The notes under the pieces were generated by a model, which was not told the DNA's origin, ran no database searches, and saw nothing but the letters and a program-made list of their open reading frames with translations. A stretch of DNA of 64,000 nucleotides from Novibacillus thermophilus (GTDB lineage: Bacteria; Bacillota; Bacilli; Thermoactinomycetales; Novibacillaceae): contig NZ_CP019699.1 in NCBI RefSeq assembly GCF_002005165.1, forward strand, positions 372,001 to 436,000, in the 5' to 3' direction. Below are positions 49,461 through 59,972 of this stretch, piece by piece. A program made the translations under genes and the position numbers. How positions within the stretch are numbered: the stretch's first letter is position 1; each line of letters starts with the position of its first letter.

Positions 49461-49817
49461 TTAGTAGCGGTATATGTCACCGCGGTATTCGTCTATAATT
49501 TTTATCAGTTCGGCTATGTGTTCCCCGATAAACGGGAGCGAGACGAAGTTTTGTAAAATGAAGAAGAGGACGGCCAACACGATCGCAGTCCCGACAGTGA
49601 GCCCGAGGCCGCGGGCCACTCCGGCGATAAAATTGAGCCAGAGCAATCGGCGGGGATTGTTGATCGACATGAGGACGTCCCGCAAATTGTAGGCGTTCAT
49701 CATCTTCTCAATGAACGTGATCCGCTCGTTGACCTTTTCAATTTCCGAAATTTTATCCCGGTGCACCACCGTCATGTGAGGCTTCTTTGGGCAGATGTTA
49801 CCCGTTCGGTTCGGCAT
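49461..49817 (-). CDS. DUF5665-type membrane-associated protein
   Basis: 118 residues. A basic and amphipathic N-terminal half (IEKVNERITFIEKMMNAYNL) leads to NPRRLLWLNFIAGVARGLG and a single hydrophobic segment TAIVLAVLFFILQNFV, ending in a short soluble tail. This layout is that of the DUF5665 family in Bacillota, function unknown. ATG 49817 has GAGGGG 7 bases upstream. Confidence 0.7.
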   Translation of the reverse strand: MPNRTGNICPKKPHMTVVHRDKISEIEKVNERITFIEKMMNAYNLRDVLMSINNPRRLLWLNFIAGVARGLGLTVGTAIVLAVLFFILQNFVSLPFIGEHIAELIKIIDEYRGDIYRY

Positions 49818-49924
49818 GTACAACAACCCCTCATCGATAGGGAATCTCAGTTCAGTATAAGAAAGGTCGACGTTCATTATGAGTAGGAATGTTGCAATGT
49901 GAACCACGGGGTGATCGCTGTGTT

Positions 49925-50323
49925 TTAACGGCTTGTGTCATCCGGTTGGTTGACCATGTGCCGGGCAACTTGTGAGAGACGGGCGAAGATAAAGTCCCGC
50001 ACCGGGCCTTGGAGTCGAATGTCGTCCATTGCCCTGGACATGCAAGCTAACCAAGCTTTGGCTCTTCTGGGCGTAATCGGAAACGGAAGATGGCGCTTGC
50101 GCAACATCGGATGCCCGTGAACCTGACTGTACAGATGGGGCCCCCCAAGAAACTGGGTTAAAAACATGTACTGTTTTTCTCTCACTTCTGTAAAGTCGTC
50201 CGGGAAGATAGGGGAGAGGTCCGGGTCCTGGGCGACGCGCGCGTAAAAAGCGTTGACGAGATTGCGTACGGTCTCTGCTCCGCCAATCAGTTCGTACGGG
50301 GTTTGGTCTGGATCTGTTTGCAT
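49925..50323 (-). CDS. truncated (2/2) haemoglobin, group II
   Basis: 132-residue haem protein of the YjbI/trHbO type. PYELIGGAETVRNLVNAFY opens helix B, DLSPIFPDDF follows, then QYMFLTQFLGGPHLY and the proximal histidine in LRKRHLPFPIT. It may scavenge oxygen or nitric oxide, or serve peroxide chemistry. ATG 50323 follows GGAAAGGGTG. The reading frame continues upstream without a binding site. It lies downstream of korB with a 115-base gap. Confidence 0.9.
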   Translation of the reverse strand: MQTDPDQTPYELIGGAETVRNLVNAFYARVAQDPDLSPIFPDDFTEVREKQYMFLTQFLGGPHLYSQVHGHPMLRKRHLPFPITPRRAKAWLACMSRAMDDIRLQGPVRDFIFARLSQVARHMVNQPDDTSR

Positions 50324-50438
50324 GTTTGACACCCTTTCCTCCTGTATCATAACATGAGCGTTCACGCGAACAAAGGCAATGTGAAACAAACAGGCCCCGT
50401 CTACTTTCCGCGGGGCCTGTTGTGTAAAGGACACCGTA

Positions 50439-51302
50439 TTAGGCAAATTCGGCGACCAGTTCTTGGAACCGCTCTTCGCCGAGTTCTAATTCCTGTTTCA
50501 CAATAGGTTTATGATTGGCGTTCGGGAGAAGCTCCGTGTACGACGGGCGCTGTTCCTGGTAAATAATACTAGTACACAGCTCGTTCGTGGACATCACTTT
50601 TTGCATCGCCATCTCTCGGCTGCTCGGATCGTAATCCGGGTCATCTTCCAGGCTCACAATGTTCTCTTTAAACCAGTCGTACGTGTTAATCTTGTTGTAC
50701 GTGACACACGGGCTGAAGACGTTAATCATCGAAAACCCTTTGTGCTGAATGCCGGCTTCAATGAGTTTCGTCAGTTCTTTCGTGCTGCCGGAAAAACCTT
50801 GTGCCAAGAATGTCACACCAGAAGCGAGGGCCAGTTGCAGCGGAGAAATTTCGCGCTCCAGTGAACCGTCTGGGGTGCTCTTCGTCTTAAAACCTTGCGT
50901 ACTTCGCGGTGACGTTTGGCCCTTGGTCAGACCGTACACTTGATTGTCCATGACAATGTACGTAATGTCGATGTTGCGGCGCATGGCGTGAATGGTGTGA
51001 TTCGTGCCGATGGCGAAACCGTCGCCGTCCCCTCCTGCCGCAATGACCGTCAGGTCGCGGTTGGCCATTTTAATTCCTTGGGCTGCGAGTAGTGCGCGAC
51101 CGTGTACACCGTGGAATCCGTACGCTTTCAAGTAGCCGGAAATGCGTCCCGAACACCCAATTCCGGAGACGATGGCCATCTGTGACGGATCGAGATCGAG
51201 ATTGGCAGCCGCACGCTGCAAAGCGGCGAGAACGGAGAAATCGCCGCACCCGGGACACCAATTCGGTTTAACGGACGTACGAAAGTCTTTGACTGTTGCC
51301 AT
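50439..51302 (-). CDS. korB: 2-oxoacid:ferredoxin oxidoreductase beta subunit
   Basis: TPP and iron-sulfur subunit of an oxygen-labile or -tolerant 2-oxoacid oxidoreductase that makes acyl-CoA and reduced ferredoxin. 287 residues. Cluster cysteines are in NWCPGCGDFSVL, GIGCSGRISGYL and a later CVTYN; the TPP motif is GGDGDGFAIG..NHTIHA. ATG 51302 has AAGGAG upstream and overlaps the 3' end of korA by about 35 bases. 2-Oxoglutarate is the most likely substrate from the family, but pyruvate or others are not excluded. Confidence 0.92.
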   Translation of the reverse strand: MATVKDFRTSVKPNWCPGCGDFSVLAALQRAAANLDLDPSQMAIVSGIGCSGRISGYLKAYGFHGVHGRALLAAQGIKMANRDLTVIAAGGDGDGFAIGTNHTIHAMRRNIDITYIVMDNQVYGLTKGQTSPRSTQGFKTKSTPDGSLEREISPLQLALASGVTFLAQGFSGSTKELTKLIEAGIQHKGFSMINVFSPCVTYNKINTYDWFKENIVSLEDDPDYDPSSREMAMQKVMSTNELCTSIIYQEQRPSYTELLPNANHKPIVKQELELGEERFQELVAEFA

Positions 51303-53037
51303 GAGCCATCAACTCCTTCACGTGCTCGGTAATTTCAGACGGGTAATACGGGTCTCCGTTAAATTTCGTCTGACTGTAAATGGTGCTTATGTCTCCAACG
51401 TACTGTCTTAACTGGGCTGCCAGTTGGCCGGTTGCATTGTTCTCGACGACGAGGACGCGCTCGTAGCGGGAGAGGACGTCTTTGACTGACTGGGTCGGAA
51501 ACGGGGCGAGCACCCGAATGTGTAGGTGACTCGTGGGAATGCCGTCTGCCGCCAGTTGTTCTCGCGCTTCTTCGATCGGCCCGCGGGTGGAACCGAATCC
51601 GACGATGAGCCATTCGGCGTCGTCTTTCTCGCGAGTGATGAGGCTGTTAGGAAGTTGCACGTTCTCCAGTTTTCGCATCCGTTTTTTCATCATCTTTTCT
51701 CGGTTGGCGGTTCCTTCGAGCGGACGTCCGATTTCATTGTGTTCGACTCCGGTCACGTAGTGAATCCCGCCCTTTTGTCCCGGCATGGCCCGGGGGGAAA
51801 TGCCGTCCGGTGAATCGGCGTAGCGGGGGAAGTACCCATTCTCATCAGTCAGTGCGGCCACTTCTTCGTCAGATAGCAGCTTGCCGCGGCTGATTTTGAC
51901 CTGGCTGTAATCGAGTTGTTCGACGGTTTGCAGTGCCAGGGAAAGGGCCAGGTCGGTCATGAGTATCACTGGACACTGATATTGTTCGGCGTAGTTAAAT
52001 GCGTGTACCGTGTCGTAGAAACATTCCTCTGCAGTACTCGGCGCGAGAACGATGCGCGGAATTTCACCGTGCGATCCGTAAAGAACTGTATTCAAGTCGC
52101 TCTGTTCATTTTTAGTCGGCAACCCGGTACTCGGTCCGCCCCGCTGGGTATCGACGATGACTAGAGGGGTTTCCGTCATGCCGGACAAACCGATGGCTTC
52201 CATCATGAGGGACAGTCCGGGCCCTGACGTCGCGGTCATGGCGCGGGCTCCTGCGTAAGAGGCGCCGATGGCGGTGATGACAGCCGCAATTTCATCTTCC
52301 GTCTGCAACACGACGCCGCCGATTTCCGGCAACCTTTTGACTAAACTTTCCATGATATCCGAGGCCGGTGTGATGGGATAAGCGGGCATGACACGGCATC
52401 CGGCAGCCATGGCACCGAGGGAAATGGCGTCGTTCCCCATCATTAACAACCGGGACTTGCCGTCGGCAGGGGCGAGTGTGAAGTCTGTTTTCGGATTGAG
52501 TTGTTCTTTCGCACTTTCGGCTCCTTTGCGGATGGCTTCAAGGTTCGCTTGTACGATTTTGTCCCCTTTGCGGGCGAACTGCTTCTTGATCATGTCGGTG
52601 AAGATGGATGGGTCGATGCCGAGTATCGCTGTCGTCGCTCCGATGGCGACCATGTTTTTCATGATGCGCGATCCCAGTTCTTCGGCGATTTCTGTCAGCG
52701 GAATGTGTAGCAGTTGAACATCGTTGCGGTCGACCGACGGTTTGAACTTGCTGTCTCCGAGGATGAGGCCGCCCGGCTTTAGTTCGCGGGCATTCAGGTC
52801 GATCGTCTCCTGGTCAAAGGCGACGAGCATGTCGAGCGCGTCGGCGTTGGACAGGCGAGGCTTCGTGCTGATCCGAACTTTGTAGTTGCTGTGACCCCCT
52901 TTTATGCGCGAAGAGAAGTGGCGGTAGCCGTAAATAAAATAGCCTTGACGGTTGAGCGCTTTAGAGAGGATGGACCCAGTCGGGTCGATGCCTTCCCCTT
53001 GCTGCCCTCCAACCATCCAAGACAACTGGTGTAACAT
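51268..53037 (-). CDS. korA: 2-oxoacid:ferredoxin oxidoreductase alpha (gamma-alpha fused) subunit
   Basis: 589 residues. The N-terminal ~190 residues are the gamma domain (GGQQGEGIDPTG, FSSRIKGGHSNYKVRIST), then the pyrimidine-binding alpha part (NDAISLGAMAAGCRVMPAYPITPASDIME), TSGPGLSLMMEAIGL and a C-terminal transketolase-like domain. This two-subunit KorAB layout is common in Bacillales. ATG 53037 has AAGGAGTG 8 bases upstream; the frame to 53103 is too long. Divergent from the GltC-like regulator gene with ~130 bases between. Confidence 0.93.
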   Translation of the reverse strand: MLHQLSWMVGGQQGEGIDPTGSILSKALNRQGYFIYGYRHFSSRIKGGHSNYKVRISTKPRLSNADALDMLVAFDQETIDLNARELKPGGLILGDSKFKPSVDRNDVQLLHIPLTEIAEELGSRIMKNMVAIGATTAILGIDPSIFTDMIKKQFARKGDKIVQANLEAIRKGAESAKEQLNPKTDFTLAPADGKSRLLMMGNDAISLGAMAAGCRVMPAYPITPASDIMESLVKRLPEIGGVVLQTEDEIAAVITAIGASYAGARAMTATSGPGLSLMMEAIGLSGMTETPLVIVDTQRGGPSTGLPTKNEQSDLNTVLYGSHGEIPRIVLAPSTAEECFYDTVHAFNYAEQYQCPVILMTDLALSLALQTVEQLDYSQVKISRGKLLSDEEVAALTDENGYFPRYADSPDGISPRAMPGQKGGIHYVTGVEHNEIGRPLEGTANREKMMKKRMRKLENVQLPNSLITREKDDAEWLIVGFGSTRGPIEEAREQLAADGIPTSHLHIRVLAPFPTQSVKDVLSRYERVLVVENNATGQLAAQLRQYVGDISTIYSQTKFNGDPYYPSEITEHVKELMAHGNSQRLSYVR

Positions 53038-53171
53038 TCCATCAACACTCCTTGGTGAGTACATGTAAACGTTATTACTATTATAGTACGTGACAAAAAT
53101 CAATACGTCTAATATAATGTTTAGATAATAATGATCTCATTTTGAGATTGATAGAAAGGGAGCGACAGGGG

Positions 53172-54061
53172 TTGGAACTGAGGCAATTGGAATACTTTAT
53201 TGAAGTGGCCAAACGGGAGCATTTTACCCAGACGGCCAAGGAACTACATGTGGCCCAGTCTGCATTGAGCCGGCAGATTGCCCAGTTGGAAGAAGAACTC
53301 GGTGCCGCGCTCTTTGAACGGGAGGGGCGGAATGTCCGGTTGACGCGAGTAGGGAAACTGTTTCTCACCCGTGCCGAAAACGCTTTAGGCGAGATTGAAA
53401 GGGGAAGGCGGGAAGTGCGCGCTTTTCTCGATCCCGAAATGGGGGAAGTGCGCATCGGGTTTCCCCACAGCTTAGCGATACAACTCATTCCGAATTTGAT
53501 TGCTTCTTTCCGACGCCGACATCCGGGAACGCGCTTTTCCCTTCGTCAAGGACCGGCTGTTGAAGTGACAGACTGTATTGAGAGGGGAGAGCTGGACTTG
53601 GCCCTCGTCTCACCCCCGCCCAGAAGCACCCCGTTCATTGCCTCTGAAACACTGTTTACGGAAGAATTGTTGGCGATTGTCCCCCTGAACACCCCCTCGC
53701 GGTGAAAAAATCCATCCAGTTAAACGAGTTGGCGGACGAACCCTTTATTCTGCTGAAGTCCGGTTACACGCTGCGGTCAATCAGTTGGGAGGCGTGCCGG
53801 GCCGCGGGGTTTGAACCTCAGATTGCGTTTGAAGGAGAGGAGACAGACACGGTTCGCGGTCTGGTGGCCGCTGGGCTCGGGGTCAGCTTATTGCCGGAAA
53901 TTGCCCTCGTCGAGAGGGCGTCAGAATTACAACCTGTCTCGGTAAAGGTGACTGAACCGAAAATTACGCGAAAGTTCAGTGTAATTTACAATAAACAGAG
54001 CGAACTTACACCAGCTGCCCGACTGTTTCGGGAGTTTCTCATTGAAGTTTTAAGAAAATGA
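53172..54061 (+). pseudogene. GltC-like LysR regulator, frameshifted as read
   Basis: The first part (to 53705) has the LysR helix-turn-helix LELRQLEYFIEVAKREHFTQ...VAQSALSRQIAQLEEELG and the start of the effector domain. The second part (53702-54061) continues FILLKSGYTLRSISWE and GLGVSLLPEIAL. Adding one C to the CCCCC run at 53692-53696 joins them as PLNTPLAVKKSI, matching the PLNHPLA block of B. subtilis GltC, and gives 296 residues. Error and mutation cannot be separated. The divergent position suggests control of korAB, linking 2-oxoglutarate level to its oxidation. TTG 53172 is the likely start. Confidence 0.82.
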
Positions 54062-54135
54062 CCCCGGACGTTTTGTTGGATAAGGCGACAGTGGTAAGAT
54101 ATACAGAGACAGTTAATAGATGAGGAGTGACGTAG

Positions 54136-55941
54136 ATGGGCGAATCAGATCAAGGATTGCTTGAACGGCACGAGGTACCGGAAGAATACCGCTGGCGCCT
54201 GGAGGACATTTACGCTTCCGAAGCGGCGTGGCAGCAGGACTACGACGAAGTCAAGAGTCAGTTACCCGACTTAGAGGCCTTTCAAGGTAAGCTGGGATCA
54301 AGTGCAGAAACGTTGCTTGCGGCTCTCAAGTTAAGAGATGAGATCAGTCAGAAAACGGGTCTTTTGTACGCTTACGCCAAAATGCGCAAAGACGAAAACA
54401 CAGCGAACGCGAAATACCAGGCGCTAGACGACAAAGCGAGAGGGCTCTTGATCGACGTTCGGGGGGTTACTTCGTACATCGTGCCGGAATTGTTGGCGAT
54501 CCCGGGGGAGAGAGTGGAGCAGTTTATTAAGGAAAAAGAAGAACTCGGCCTATACCGCCACTATTTGGAAGACGTCCTCAGACAGAAGGATCACGTGTTG
54601 TCCCTCGAAGAAGAGCGGCTGTTGGCCCGTTTAGGGGAAGTGGCCCAGGCTCCGTCCTACATATTCGGCATGATTAACGACGCCGACATCCAGTTCCCGA
54701 AAATTCGAGACGAACAGGGTCGAGAAGTTCAATTGACGAAAGGTCGATACCGGCAGTTTATCGAGAGCCCCGATCGCCGCGTGCGGCGGGAAGCGTTCGA
54801 AGCGATGCACCAAACGTACAAAAGGCAGGAAAATACGTTGGCCGCGACGTTACAGGCGAGTGTGAAAAAAGACGTCTTTTACGCTCGCGCGCGCAAATAC
54901 GAGTCTGCCCGGCAGGCAGCCCTCGATGCTGACAACATTCCTCTCTCTGTTTACGACAACTTGTTGAAATCCGTGAATGACCACGTCCACTTGTTACACC
55001 GGTACGTCGCCTTGCGCCAAAAGCTCCTCGGGTTGGATGAGATTCACATGTACGACTTGTACACCCCGATGGTGCCGGACATGAACGTCAAAGTGACGTA
55101 TGAAGAAGCGAAAGAGACGATCAAAAAAGCACTGCAGCCGCTGGGTGAGGACTATTTGGCCAATTTGGAGAAAGGGTTGACATCCGGCTGGATCGACGTG
55201 ATGGAAAACAAAGGGAAACGGAGCGGGGCGTACAGTTTCGGTCCGTACGGCACGCACCCGTTCGTCCTGTTAAACCATCACGACACGTTGGATCACATGT
55301 TCACACTGGCGCACGAGATGGGTCACGCCCTTCACAGCTACTATTCCAACCAACATCAGCCTTACATTTACGCCGATTACACCATCTTTGTAGCAGAAGT
55401 GGCCTCCACGCTGAACGAAGCGTTGCTCATCCGCTACTTGCTGGACCGGTCTAAGACGAAAGAAGGTAAAAAGTATTTACTGAACCATTACATGGAGCAG
55501 TTCCGCACCACCCTGTATCGTCAAACGATGTTTGCTGAATTTGAAATGCTCACCCACCAGATGGTCGAGGACGGGGAGGCGTTAACGCCGGAGCGGTTGA
55601 GCGCACTCTATCACGACTTAAACGTGAAGTACTACGGCGATGACATTGTTGTCGACCGGGACGTGGACATCGAGTGGGGACGGATTCCCCATTTCTACTA
55701 CAATTTCTATGTGTACAAATATGCGACGGGATTTTCTGCGGCGACGGCACTGTCGCAGCAAATTTTACAGGAGGGAAAACCGGCCGTAGAGCGGTATTTG
55801 GACTTTCTCAAGAGCGGGAGCTCCGACTATTCTATCAACTTGCTCAAGCGGGCAGGGGTGGATATGACGTCTCCCGAACCGGTCAACAAAGCGCTGAAAG
55901 TATTTGAAGAACTGCTGGACGAAATGGAACGACTGACATAG
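54136..55941 (+). CDS. pepF: oligoendopeptidase F (M3B family)
   Basis: Cytoplasmic zinc oligopeptidase that cuts short peptides of about 7-17 residues. 601 residues. The zinc motif HEMGH (His393, Glu394, His397 in LAHEMGHALHSYYS) and the third ligand region VAEVASTLNEALL are intact. ATG 54136 follows GAGGAGTGA. It is followed by a strong hairpin. Confidence 0.95.
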   Translation: MGESDQGLLERHEVPEEYRWRLEDIYASEAAWQQDYDEVKSQLPDLEAFQGKLGSSAETLLAALKLRDEISQKTGLLYAYAKMRKDENTANAKYQALDDKARGLLIDVRGVTSYIVPELLAIPGERVEQFIKEKEELGLYRHYLEDVLRQKDHVLSLEEERLLARLGEVAQAPSYIFGMINDADIQFPKIRDEQGREVQLTKGRYRQFIESPDRRVRREAFEAMHQTYKRQENTLAATLQASVKKDVFYARARKYESARQAALDADNIPLSVYDNLLKSVNDHVHLLHRYVALRQKLLGLDEIHMYDLYTPMVPDMNVKVTYEEAKETIKKALQPLGEDYLANLEKGLTSGWIDVMENKGKRSGAYSFGPYGTHPFVLLNHHDTLDHMFTLAHEMGHALHSYYSNQHQPYIYADYTIFVAEVASTLNEALLIRYLLDRSKTKEGKKYLLNHYMEQFRTTLYRQTMFAEFEMLTHQMVEDGEALTPERLSALYHDLNVKYYGDDIVVDRDVDIEWGRIPHFYYNFYVYKYATGFSAATALSQQILQEGKPAVERYLDFLKSGSSDYSINLLKRAGVDMTSPEPVNKALKVFEELLDEMERLT

Positions 55942-55957
55942 CGGTCGCTCTGGTTAA

Positions 55958-55986
55958 CCCCCGCATCTGAAAAAAAGATGCGGGGG
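55958..55986. terminator. GC-rich hairpin after pepF
   Basis: Perfect 11-bp stem CCCCCGCATCT/AGATGCGGGGG with a 7-base A-rich loop. No T-run follows, so terminator strength is uncertain. Confidence 0.6.
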
Positions 55987-56080
55987 TGAGTCTGTCTCAC
56001 GCAATCTAGTAATTTACATAGTATAAAAGGGTAAAAAACGGTCCATGTTGTTAACAAACCTTGTGGAAGAGGTGAACAGC

Positions 56081-56926
56081 ATGGACCATAAACGTTGGAT
56101 AGCCGCATTACTTACGCTTATCGTCTGTTTAGGGTTGATGAACATTGGGCACGCTGAAATGAACGTGCTCTATGAAAAAGTAAAAAAAGAGTTGGACGCG
56201 TTCAAAGATTTGGAGGAAACCTTTGTCCAAACGGTAAAGGTGAAAGAAGGGGACACGCTGTACAAGATCGCGAGAGAATACGAAACAGATGTCCGAACGA
56301 TAGCCTTGGCGAACAATTTAAGTGACCCGAGTGTGATTCACGTCGGGGATGAACTGCGCATTCCGCAGGCGAAAGGGTTCTATTACAAAGTGAAAGAAGG
56401 CGACACATTAACGGAGATTGCCTCGCGGTACGGTGTATCCGAGGACACTATTCGGGAGATGAACCCTTTCGTCGACGCGAACTCACTGGCTAGCGGTGAA
56501 GAACTGTTTTTGAAAAACCCGAAGCGCTGGCCGGAAACGAAAGATTCAGGTGTCCAATTGGCATCTCGCCGCAGCGAAACGTCAGGGGACAGCACTGTGT
56601 CAGCTGCAGAAAGGGGAAGCTTTCTCGGTCACTTTACGTTGACGGCTTACACGGCAGGTCCTGAGTCGACTGGGAAGCGCCCCGGAGACCCCGGGTACGG
56701 GATCACCGCCAGCGGCGCGAAAGTGCAACCGGGTGTGACGATTGCCGCTGACCCTGACGTCATTCCGATGGGAAGTACCGTCTACATTGAGGGAATTGGC
56801 ACCCGGGTTGTCCAGGATACGGGAGGTGCGATTAAAGGGAACAGAATCGACGTATACATTCCAAATCTTCTTAAGGCCCGCCAGTTCGGCGTAAAAAAAG
56901 GGGTTAAAGTGTACGTCATGAACTGA
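56081..56926 (+). CDS. secreted LysM/3D-domain cell-wall protein (YocH-like)
   Basis: 281 residues. Signal peptide (WIAALLTLIVCLGLMNIGHA), two LysM peptidoglycan-binding repeats (KVKEGDTLYKIAREY and KVKEGDTLTEIASRY), and a C-terminal 3D domain like that of MltA/YocH (FTLTAYTAGPESTG, ITASGAKV, IAADPDVIPMGSTVYI, VVQDTGGAIKGNRIDVYI). The 3D motif carries the three conserved aspartates. It is probably a muralytic or wall-remodelling enzyme. ATG 56081 follows AGAGGTGAA. Confidence 0.92.
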   Translation: MDHKRWIAALLTLIVCLGLMNIGHAEMNVLYEKVKKELDAFKDLEETFVQTVKVKEGDTLYKIAREYETDVRTIALANNLSDPSVIHVGDELRIPQAKGFYYKVKEGDTLTEIASRYGVSEDTIREMNPFVDANSLASGEELFLKNPKRWPETKDSGVQLASRRSETSGDSTVSAAERGSFLGHFTLTAYTAGPESTGKRPGDPGYGITASGAKVQPGVTIAADPDVIPMGSTVYIEGIGTRVVQDTGGAIKGNRIDVYIPNLLKARQFGVKKGVKVYVMN

Positions 56927-56938
56927 ATGAGTACTTCC

Positions 56939-56966
56939 AGGGCGGGTTGTCGTATTCCCCCGCCCT
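56939..56966. terminator. hairpin after the LysM/3D gene
   Basis: AGGGCGGG and CCCGCCCT, 8-bp perfect stem with a 12-base loop. No U-run; termination is inferred from position only. Confidence 0.45.
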
Positions 56967-57066
56967 TCACCCGTGCTAGTTGACGTGGATGGATCTCCCG
57001 TATTGATTGAAGATCGGGCACAGCTGCGGTATGATTGATTCCAGATACGAGTGAACGGGTGATGCC

Positions 57067-57951
57067 ATGCCCACATTTGCCGTTAGTCCGACACAACCGT
57101 TCCACTTTCAGCGGATGGCGAGGCGGTTGCTTCAACTAGAGAAATCGACGTACAGGGAACTGAATGGATACGTCGTGCGCACTGTACGCTTGTCAAAGGA
57201 ACCTTTTCTCATCGGCTTCCGCTATGACGAAGGGGGTCAACAACTGCAAGTAGACGTGAAGGGCCAGGTGACAGACGAACAGCTCTCTGAAGCCGAGCAG
57301 CTTGTGCGCCACATGTTTTCAACAGACGTCGATTTGTCCCAATTTTACCGGCACGCGGCGGAGGATTGTCACCTGGCCCCGTTGACCAACCAATTTGCCG
57401 GTGTCCGCATGGTGCGTGACCCTGATTTGTTCGAGTGTCTCGTCAAAACGGTGATCAGTCAGCAGTTGAATCTGGCGTTTGCCGGGACACTGACAAAACG
57501 CTTGATCGCGTTGGCCGGAGACACCCTCGAAGCAGAAGGAAAGACGTGGCGTGTCTTTCCGACTCCGGAGCAAGTGGCAAAACTCCGTTACGAGCAGTTG
57601 CAGCAACTGCAATTCAATCGGCGCAAAGCCGAATACATTATCGACATCGCCCGCAAAATTGTGGACGGCGCACTCGATTTGGACAGCTTGTTGAATATGG
57701 CGGACGAAGAAGTGGTGGCGACGCTCACCCGCGTTCGCGGTGTCGGCCGGTGGACGGCAGAGTGTTTGCTTCTGTTCGGCATGGGGCGTCCTGATCTGCT
57801 TCCGGCAGCTGACATCGGTCTGCGCAACGCTGTGCGCCGCGTTTACAAACTTGACCGCCAGCCGACGGAAACTGAGGTTCGGAACATCGGGTCAGCCTGG
57901 TCGCCGTGGAGCAGTTATGCGACTTTTTACTTGTGGGAGTCACTCGGATAA
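57067..57951 (+). CDS. AlkA/YfjP-type DNA-3-methyladenine glycosylase
   Basis: Base-excision repair glycosylase for alkylated bases. 294 residues. The helix-hairpin-helix is in VRGVGRWTAECLLLFGMG, followed by the catalytic aspartate in LLPAADIGLRNAV. The N-terminal ~120 residues form the AlkA-type mixed domain, and LVKTVISQQLNLAFAG marks the fold core. ATG follows a weak GGTGATGCC site. Confidence 0.9.
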   Translation: MPTFAVSPTQPFHFQRMARRLLQLEKSTYRELNGYVVRTVRLSKEPFLIGFRYDEGGQQLQVDVKGQVTDEQLSEAEQLVRHMFSTDVDLSQFYRHAAEDCHLAPLTNQFAGVRMVRDPDLFECLVKTVISQQLNLAFAGTLTKRLIALAGDTLEAEGKTWRVFPTPEQVAKLRYEQLQQLQFNRRKAEYIIDIARKIVDGALDLDSLLNMADEEVVATLTRVRGVGRWTAECLLLFGMGRPDLLPAADIGLRNAVRRVYKLDRQPTETEVRNIGSAWSPWSSYATFYLWESLG

Positions 57952-58067
57952 AGGGAAGGCTTGATCACGACCGCCCAATCACCTTTTTTCCGGCCGACCG
58001 GTTGTGTCGAGGAGGGACGTCGTACGACTTCACACGAGAGATTGTCTTTGGAGGAGGAATGAATGGC

Positions 58068-58610
58068 ATGAGCAAAGCGTTGATCGTCGTCGATATGATT
58101 CACGACTTTGTCGCCGATGAAGGGTCGCTCACGTGTGGTAAACCAGGGCAGGCGATTGTACCGAACATCGTCCAGGAAATACACCGTACAGTCGATAACG
58201 GGGGGATCGTCTACTTGTGCGGTGATGCCCACGATCCGGACGATCCCGAATTTGATGCGTGGCCGGTACACGCGGTAAAGGGGACGCGCGGTGCCGCGTG
58301 GGTGGAGCCGATCGAGACCACTTTTCAGCAGCTCGAAGGGACAGGGCGGATAAAAAAAGTGAACAAAACGAAGTACGATGCTTTTTTCCGCACGGAATTG
58401 GAGGAAGAACTGAAACGGCGCGATCCGGACGAAGTGGAAGTGGCCGGGGTCTGCACGTCAATCTGTGTGAATGCGACTGTGGGAGGAGCTACATTTCGCG
58501 GCTATCCTGTCACGGTGCGACGCTCGTGTGTAGCCGACTTCGACCAGGAGAAACACGACATTTTCTTGGAACACATGGCGGCCATTTACAAAGCCAATAT
58601 CGTCGATTGA
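58068..58610 (+). CDS. cysteine hydrolase of the isochorismatase/nicotinamidase superfamily
   Basis: 180-residue hydrolase with the catalytic triad Asp9 (IVVDMIHDF), Lys (VHAVKGTRGAAW) and Cys (VAGVCTSICVNAT). The AHDPDDPEFDAWPVHAVKGT block resembles nicotinamidases (PncA), so nicotinamide to nicotinate is a reasonable guess, not a proof. ATG 58068 is preferred because GAGGAGG lies 10 bases upstream. Followed by a terminator. Confidence 0.85.
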   Translation: MSKALIVVDMIHDFVADEGSLTCGKPGQAIVPNIVQEIHRTVDNGGIVYLCGDAHDPDDPEFDAWPVHAVKGTRGAAWVEPIETTFQQLEGTGRIKKVNKTKYDAFFRTELEEELKRRDPDEVEVAGVCTSICVNATVGGATFRGYPVTVRRSCVADFDQEKHDIFLEHMAAIYKANIVD

Positions 58611-58619
58611 AGGAAGGGA

Positions 58620-58646
58620 GGCTGCGCTCAGACTGCGCAGCCTTTT
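58620..58646 (+). terminator. Rho-independent terminator
   Basis: GGCTGCGC/GCGCAGCC stem with a 7-base loop and TTTT after it. Confidence 0.8.
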
Positions 58647-58779
58647 GTGTCGTTCATAGGTAATTTTGCCCATTTGTCAACGTGTCGTAAATTCGGTAAC
58701 ATAAGCGAAAGGCGTAAGTCTCCCGTTAAAGGGTGCAATGTCCTGACGGGGTTTAGCCCAGTCACTGCTTTTGCTGTAG

Positions 58780-59910
<1,131 letters not shown>

Positions 59911-59952
59911 AAAAAGTGATACCCGACCCTCGACTGAAGGGTATCACTTTTT
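59911..59952. terminator. bidirectional terminator between mnmA and the copper locus
   Basis: AAAAAGTGATACCC and GGGTATCACTTTTT form a 14-bp stem-loop with A- and T-runs on the two arms, suited to ending transcripts from both sides. Confidence 0.85.
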
Positions 59953-59972
59953 CGCAATATTTGCCTGCTTTT

